From contig NZ_OZ241968.1 in NCBI RefSeq assembly GCF_965204125.1, positions 1,550,001 through 1,614,000 on the forward strand: a stretch of DNA of 64,000 nt, written 5' to 3'. The translations under genes and the position numbers were made by a program. Below the pieces are notes generated by a model, which saw nothing but the letters and a program-made list of their open reading frames with translations, ran no database searches and had not been told where the DNA came from. The number at the start of each line of letters is the position of its first letter. The first letter of the stretch is position 1. Origin of the DNA: Poriferisodalis sp965204125 (lineage in GTDB: Bacteria > Actinomycetota > Acidimicrobiia > Acidimicrobiales > Poriferisodalaceae). Below, in pieces: positions 59,666 to 64,000 of the stretch.

Positions 59666-60829
59666 TCAGCCGCCCGACGGCTTGTACCAGCCGGCGCCGA
59701 TGAGGGTGCCGTCGACGTCCATCACCCAGATGCGCATGGTGGCGGGCCCTGGCGCGTCGGCGGGGTTGTCCTCGGCGGTGATCCAGACGCCTTCTGCGGT
59801 GGCGTTGTGCACCGCCGGGCCCAGCAGGTCAGTGATGTCGGTGCCCACCAGCTCGGGGTCGATGTGGGTGAGGATCTCGCCGTCTGGGGCCGCGGTGAAC
59901 CCTGAGAAGAACCCGTCGAGCGTGTCAGTGCGGTTGTAGTACTCCACCATCGGCACCAGCCCCACGGAGATGCCCTGCGGGTTCGTATAGAACTCGATGA
60001 TCGCCTCGAAGCCGCCGGCGCGGAAGTGCTCAGCCGATTCCGATATGAGCTGTGGCACGAACTCGTCGGTGTCGATGTACCAGCCCGAGCCGAACAACAG
60101 CCCGTCATGGCGCACCACCCAGGTGTGCTTCAGCTCGAAGGCGGCCTCGTCGCCGAGGGTGCCGCTGGCCGGGTTCACATACACATACGGCACCCAGCGC
60201 CCCGCTTCCGTGGCCGCCAGCATTTCGGGCCCGTAGCTGTAGCCGTTGATGTCGGTTCCGACCGGGCCGTTGACGTCGAGGCCCAGTAGATCGGGGTTGT
60301 AGTGCGCGATGACGGTGTCGTTGTCGTCGATGATGAACACGTACCACTGTCCGTCGACGCTCTCGGGACTGCTGTAGTGCTCCACGGTGGCTTCGAGCCC
60401 ATCAGCCTCGTAGCGGCTGATGGCGCCCTCGACGACGGTCTTGGTGTATGCGGCCGGCTCCGATCTCGCCGGGGTCGACGCCATCACCTGGCGGATCATC
60501 TCCTCGATCTGCGCTGGGGTCACGCCCTGTTGCGGCGGGGCCGTCTCCGCCAGAGCGGCCTCGACGGCGGCTTCGACATCGGCCGCGGCCAAACCGGTCG
60601 CAGATGCCGCTGCCGCCTCCAGCGCCTCTCGCACAGCTCTGTCGATTTCGCCGCGTAACACGTCGGACTCGCCCGCCAGCGCATCAGCCAGTTCAGCCTG
60701 CACGATCTGTTCGACATCGCTGCGAGACAGCCCGTCTGTGGCGCTGTCGGTCTCGCTGCTGCATCCGATGAGGGATACGCCGCCGAGCAGAGCGATCACC
60801 ACGGCGACCAGGGATCGGTTCATTGCCAT
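59666..60829 (-). CDS. lipoprotein with two Cache-like sensor domains
   Basis: About 387 residues. A lipoprotein signal ends in LIGC; a helical Ala/Glu-rich stretch (DVEQIVQAELADALAG to AALAET) could form a coiled coil. Two single-Cache-like domains follow: the first around YVFIIDDNDTVIAHYNPDLLG to GLLFGSGWYI, the second around EIIEFYTNPQG-like sequence to TLIGAGWYKPSGG. Extracytoplasmic Cache domains bind small ligands; here they are not joined to a kinase or chemoreceptor, so the protein may be a free-standing sensor or binding subunit. ATG 60829 or 60823 are both possible. It follows the surface-protein gene by 28 bp and is probably co-transcribed. Confidence 0.75.
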   Translation of the reverse strand: MAMNRSLVAVVIALLGGVSLIGCSSETDSATDGLSRSDVEQIVQAELADALAGESDVLRGEIDRAVREALEAAAASATGLAAADVEAAVEAALAETAPPQQGVTPAQIEEMIRQVMASTPARSEPAAYTKTVVEGAISRYEADGLEATVEHYSSPESVDGQWYVFIIDDNDTVIAHYNPDLLGLDVNGPVGTDINGYSYGPEMLAATEAGRWVPYVYVNPASGTLGDEAAFELKHTWVVRHDGLLFGSGWYIDTDEFVPQLISESAEHFRAGGFEAIIEFYTNPQGISVGLVPMVEYYNRTDTLDGFFSGFTAAPDGEILTHIDPELVGTDITDLLGPAVHNATAEGVWITAEDNPADAPGPATMRIWVMDVDGTLIGAGWYKPSGG

Positions 60830-60857
60830 TGAGCGCAATTGCTGTGACGGGACGGAA

Positions 60858-61720
60858 CTACAGCCCGCCGGCGCCCACCGCGGCGGTCGCCGCGCTGGTC
60901 AGCGTCTCCTGGTAGCCGTCGTCGTCAGCGAAGCTCACCTTGACCTTGATCGTCTTGGCGGCGTCGGCGGACTGCAGCAGATATGTGGACCCGGTCGCGC
61001 CGTCGATCACGTCGTCGTCGCCCAGCCACTGGTAGCCGAAAGTGACGTCGGTGAGCCCGTTGGCGTCGGTGATGCCGGAGGTGTCCGCGGTCAGGGTGTG
61101 ACCCACCTGCGCGGTGCCGGAAATGGTGGGCGCGCCCGCGGCCGGACTGTTCACCGTGGCGGTCGCCGCGCTGACCAGCGTCTCGGCGTTGCCTGCGTCG
61201 TCAGTGAAACTGACCCTGATCCTGATCGTCTCGCCGGCGTCGCCGGACTGCAGCACATAGCTGGACCCGGTGGCGCCAACGATCTCGGTGTCGCCGCCCC
61301 ACATCCACTGGTAGCTGAAAGTGACGTTCGTGAGCCCGTTGGCGTCGGTGATGCCGGAGGTGTCCGCGGTCAGGGTGTGACCCACCTGCGCGGTGCCGGA
61401 AACGGTGGGCGCGCCCGCGGCCGGACTGTTCACCTTGGCGGTCGCCGCGCTGGTCAGCGTCTCGGCGTTGCCTTCGTTGTCGGTGAAGGTGACCGTGACT
61501 GTGATCGCCTTGTTGACGTCGCTGGACTGCAGCACATAGCTGGACCCAGCTGCGTTATCGATCACCTCGCCGTCGCCCAGCCACTGGTAGCTGAAAGTGA
61601 CGTCCGCGAGCCCGTCGGCGTCGCCGATGCCGGAGGTGTCCGCGGTCAGGGTGCTGCCCACCTGCGCGGTGCCGGAAATGGTGGGCGCGCCCGTCGCCGG
61701 GCTGTTCACCCCGATGATGA
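60858..61720 (-). repeat. three tandem Ig-like coding repeats
   Basis: The marker GAAAYGGTGGGCGCGCCCG (forward strand) recurs at 61120, 61399 and 61675, spacing 279 and 276 bp (93 and 92 codons). The two copies nearest the C-terminus are the most alike, suggesting recent expansion by in-frame duplication. Confidence 0.85.
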
Positions 61721-62651
61721 GGCTGTCGCCGGTGCCGGCCTGGATGCCGGCGAACGAGTGACGGTTGTCGACCGCGAGGTCCGCTGAGTCCACGCTGACA
61801 ACCACATCGTCGGTGCCGCTCGCCGTGACCGTCACCGACGAGCTCGTCGTCGATCCGGCGTCGATCGTGACCGGGGTGGTTGAGAGCGTCCCCCCGACAG
61901 CAGACAGCGCCACCGTCATGTCGAACGGCGCGCCCTCGGCCACCTTGACCACCACATCGCCATCGTCGGTGAGCTGCAATTCTGCAGTGAGAGTGAACGG
62001 CGCACCCGGATTGTTGGTCAGCTGCAATTCCAGCAGGGCCGAGTGACCATCGAAGATGCCGTCGGGCAGCGCGCTCAGGCTGTTGTCGTCCAAGTTGAGA
62101 CGACTCAGGAACGGCAAGTCGTCGAATAGATCCGCGGGCAGCGAGGTCAGGTTGTTGTGGCTGAGCTGCAGCTTCTCGAGGTTCGAAAGGCCGTCGAACA
62201 CGTCGCTGGACAGCGTCGTCAGCGAGTTGCTGTACAGGTTGAGCTCCCTCAGTGTGGAGAGCCCGCTCAGCGCGCCGTCGGGAAGAGAAGTGAGCCTGTT
62301 GCCGCTCAGATACAGAACATCCAGACCGGACATGCCCGCGAAGTCGCCGTCCTTCAGCGTGAGCGACGAGTCGTCCGACACGTGCATCGTGCCCGTGATG
62401 CCGCTCAGATCGGAGTCGGTCACATCCGCGCAGTCGCTGACGTCAGCAAGCTGGTCCAGGATCGCATCGCGCACTGCCTCGGTGCGACCGCAGATGCCCG
62501 ACTCGGTTCCGGAATCCTGAGCCGCAGCCGGATAGCTGCTCAGCAACGCCACCACAGCCACCACAAGCACGGCGGCCACAACGGCCTGCCGCCGCCCTCG
62601 CGGGCCGCCATCGGCTCTTGGGATGTGCAGGTATCCCGCTGTGCCCTTCAT
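60858..62651 (-). CDS. exported leucine-rich-repeat surface protein with three Ig-like repeats
   Basis: 597 residues. A signal segment (RRQAVVAAVLVVAVVALLSSYPAAAQ) is followed by ICGRTEAVRDAILDQL and about six 24-residue leucine-rich repeats (LYLSGNRLTSLPDGALSGL, LQLSHNNLTSLPADLFDDL). A linker domain leads into three copies of a roughly 93-residue Ig-like domain (PTISGTAQVGHTLTADTSG, FSYQW, SSYVLQS). There is no LPxTG sorting signal at the end. ATG 62651 is set by AAGGAGG seven bases upstream; longer reading exists but lacks a ribosome site. It is likely an adhesin or recognition protein (inference). Confidence 0.85.
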   Translation of the reverse strand: MKGTAGYLHIPRADGGPRGRRQAVVAAVLVVAVVALLSSYPAAAQDSGTESGICGRTEAVRDAILDQLADVSDCADVTDSDLSGITGTMHVSDDSSLTLKDGDFAGMSGLDVLYLSGNRLTSLPDGALSGLSTLRELNLYSNSLTTLSSDVFDGLSNLEKLQLSHNNLTSLPADLFDDLPFLSRLNLDDNSLSALPDGIFDGHSALLELQLTNNPGAPFTLTAELQLTDDGDVVVKVAEGAPFDMTVALSAVGGTLSTTPVTIDAGSTTSSSVTVTASGTDDVVVSVDSADLAVDNRHSFAGIQAGTGDSLIIGVNSPATGAPTISGTAQVGSTLTADTSGIGDADGLADVTFSYQWLGDGEVIDNAAGSSYVLQSSDVNKAITVTVTFTDNEGNAETLTSAATAKVNSPAAGAPTVSGTAQVGHTLTADTSGITDANGLTNVTFSYQWMWGGDTEIVGATGSSYVLQSGDAGETIRIRVSFTDDAGNAETLVSAATATVNSPAAGAPTISGTAQVGHTLTADTSGITDANGLTDVTFGYQWLGDDDVIDGATGSTYLLQSADAAKTIKVKVSFADDDGYQETLTSAATAAVGAGGL

Positions 62652-62875
62652 TTCGCAGCCTCCTTCGCCGCCGCCCACTCCGAGAGTGCTCACCCGGCTT
62701 CGCCAGCAGTCTCGTGGACAATAGTACGGACTACGATCCGACTTGACCGTGATTTGACGGTCCAGCGTGGGCAGATTGATTCGCAGCACGAGGCGCAGCC
62801 GCTCGGCTGTTCGCCGTCGCGGCTGGACGATTGATGTCCAGTAGTTGACGCTATAAAAAAAGTGACATCGGTCTC

Positions 62876-62904
62876 TTGACTTGGGCCAGAGGGCTGCCTA
62901 GTGT
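62876..62904 (+). promoter_or_regulatory. sigma70-type promoter of the ABC binding-protein gene
   Basis: TTGACT (62876-62881), 17 bases, TAGTGT (62899-62904), about 70 bp before ATG 62976. It lies in the 324-base divergent gap between the LRR gene (62651) and this gene. The gap also holds an A-tract (CTATAAAAAAAGTGAC, 62851-62866) just upstream, which could act as an UP-like element. Nothing else is seen there. Confidence 0.65.
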
Positions 62905-62975
62905 CGGGCGCACATCGATCTCGGTCGGTCGAATGCGACAGCCGGAGACCGGCCCTGGCGGCCCAAGGAGTGGCT

Positions 62976-64000
62976 ATGCCTAGAACCCGGTCCCGCAATA
63001 GAACGCGATCCGCAGCAAAGTGGCGCTTGCTGATGGTTCTGCTCGCCGTAGCCGGCTTGCTCGCGGCTGCATGCGCAGACGACACCGACGCCGACTCGAC
63101 CGCCGATGCCGAAGCCCTCCAAGAGGCGCAGGACGCGGCGGCGGCCGCCCAGGCGGAAGCCGAAGACGCCGCCGCCAAGGCTGCAGCAGCCGAGGCTGCC
63201 CTGGCCGAAGCCGAGGCCGCTGAAGGCGTCGACCCAGAAGTCGTCGCCGATCTCGAGAAAGAACTGGCCGAAGCGCGCGAAGCCGCCGCCGCAGCCGAGG
63301 CGGAAGCCGAGCAGGCCGCGGCAGCGGCCGTCGAAGAGCGCAACTGCGTCGACGAGGTGGTCATCGGCACGGTCTGGCCGATGTCGGGAACCTTCAGCTT
63401 CGTCGGCAGCGCCGAGATCGCCGGCGCCAGCAAGGCAGTAGAGGACATCAACGCAGCCGGCGGCATCGAGTCGCTGTGCAACGCCACGCTGCGGCTCGCC
63501 ATCTACGACGCGGGCGGCTCCGCCGAAGAGGCGGCCACCGCCGTCGAGCGCCTGCTCGACGACGAGCCCGACGTGTCGGCGATCGCCGGATCATGGTTGT
63601 CGTCGTTCAGCCTGGCCGCCACCGAGGTGTCCGAGCGAGCCGGCATCCCGTTCGTCACCGAGAGCTTCGCCGACTCGGTCACCGACCGCGAGGGCTTCAC
63701 CCACGTGTTCGGTTACTCGCCGCCGGCATCAGCCATCAAGGGCCTCATCCTCGACGCCATCCAGCCCGGGCTCGACCAGGCGGGCATCACCATGGAGACG
63801 GTGGCAGTGGTGGGCTCCACCTCGGCCGCAGCGGTGCCGCTGCAGCAGGCGCTGCTGGCCGAGTTCGCCGAGCGGGGCATCGAGGTCGCCGTCACCGACA
63901 CGTGGGCACCCGGCGGGCTCGACGATCCCTCGGGCGTGGCCACCAAGATCGCCAACGCCGACGTGGATGTCATCTTCAACATCGCATTCGCCTTCAGCGA
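62976..64000 (+). CDS. ABC transporter substrate-binding lipoprotein (branched-chain amino acid type), 5' part
   Basis: The gene runs off the window after 341 codons. A basic N-terminus and lipoprotein signal (LLAAAC, Cys33) are followed by an unusually long Ala/Glu-rich coiled-coil region (about 45-120; EALQEAQDAAAAAQAEAED) before the Peripla_BP_6 domain (VVIGTVWPMSGTFSFVGSAE, KAVEDINAAGGI, AIAGSWLSSFSLAATEVSE, GIPFVTESFADS). AAGGAG lies five bases before ATG 62976, and a good promoter is at 62876-62904. The coiled coil probably acts as a spacer holding the binding domain away from the membrane; ligand unknown. Confidence 0.88.
   Translation, partial: MPRTRSRNRTRSAAKWRLLMVLLAVAGLLAAACADDTDADSTADAEALQEAQDAAAAAQAEAEDAAAKAAAAEAALAEAEAAEGVDPEVVADLEKELAEAREAAAAAEAEAEQAAAAAVEERNCVDEVVIGTVWPMSGTFSFVGSAEIAGASKAVEDINAAGGIESLCNATLRLAIYDAGGSAEEAATAVERLLDDEPDVSAIAGSWLSSFSLAATEVSERAGIPFVTESFADSVTDREGFTHVFGYSPPASAIKGLILDAIQPGLDQAGITMETVAVVGSTSAAAVPLQQALLAEFAERGIEVAVTDTWAPGGLDDPSGVATKIANADVDVIFNIAFAFS

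Overview
The window is 64 kb of GC-rich chromosome that reads as an actinobacterium, most likely of the class Acidimicrobiia (inference). Supporting signs are many GTG starts, the housekeeping order glmM-glmS-acpS-nnr-alr-tsaE-tsaB-rimI-tsaD followed by a CIRCE-controlled groES-groEL pair, a large UPF0182 membrane protein, CWB2 cell-wall-binding sequence on a PBP4-type peptidase, and a PaaX-type regulator beside Rieske oxygenases. No 16S rRNA gene is present, so the placement rests on gene content.

Layout. 0-9 kb: partial acyl-ACP desaturase, a membrane protein/winged-helix pair with a palindromic operator, superoxide dismutase, an M16 lipoprotein peptidase, truA and an N-acyl-D-amino-acid deacylase. 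8.6-20.8 kb: a dense forward run from rplM-rpsI through amino-sugar and cell-wall precursor genes (glmM, a very large glmS, acpS, nnr, alr) to the tRNA t6A genes (tsaE, tsaB, tsaD, with rimI). 20.8-23.9 kb: two reverse-strand accessory genes (a NucS-like nuclease with an EVE-like C-terminus and an AlbA_2/Schlafen-like regulator) lie between tsaD and groES. 24-33.6 kb: groESL, guaA, argJ, pcrA, sucCD. 33.5-45 kb: a glycosyltransferase, a flippase-like membrane protein and an accessory oxidative cluster (three Rieske oxygenases, VOC protein, FAD reductase, flavin split-barrel protein, PaaX regulator) around folD, ending at mdh. 46-54.4 kb: a nucleotidyltransferase pair, a PBP4-type peptidase, purH, purN and UPF0182. 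54.4-58 kb: an initiator tRNA carrying a 3.1 kb island bounded by 33-bp direct repeats. 58-64 kb: Uma2, DUF4389, a double-Cache-like lipoprotein, a leucine-rich-repeat surface protein, and the start of an ABC-transporter binding lipoprotein.

The most unusual signal is a set of short perfect or near-perfect tandem repeat arrays placed exactly at gene junctions (nnr/alr, tsaE/tsaB, guaA/argJ, flavin protein/Rieske, purH/dacB). Unit length differs at each locus (30, 32, 14, 29, 35 bp), no spacers are present, and each array abuts or contains a stop or start codon. Three of them share a degenerate core, CTAGYGCYGACTGYG (one copy has one extra C). At tsaE/tsaB the array appears to have separated two genes that formerly overlapped.

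Other notable points: the 1222-residue GlmS with three extra segments, the tRNA-fMet island without an integrase, the C1/C72 end of that tRNA, a low-complexity insertion inside Nnr, and the nuclease/AlbA_2 island.
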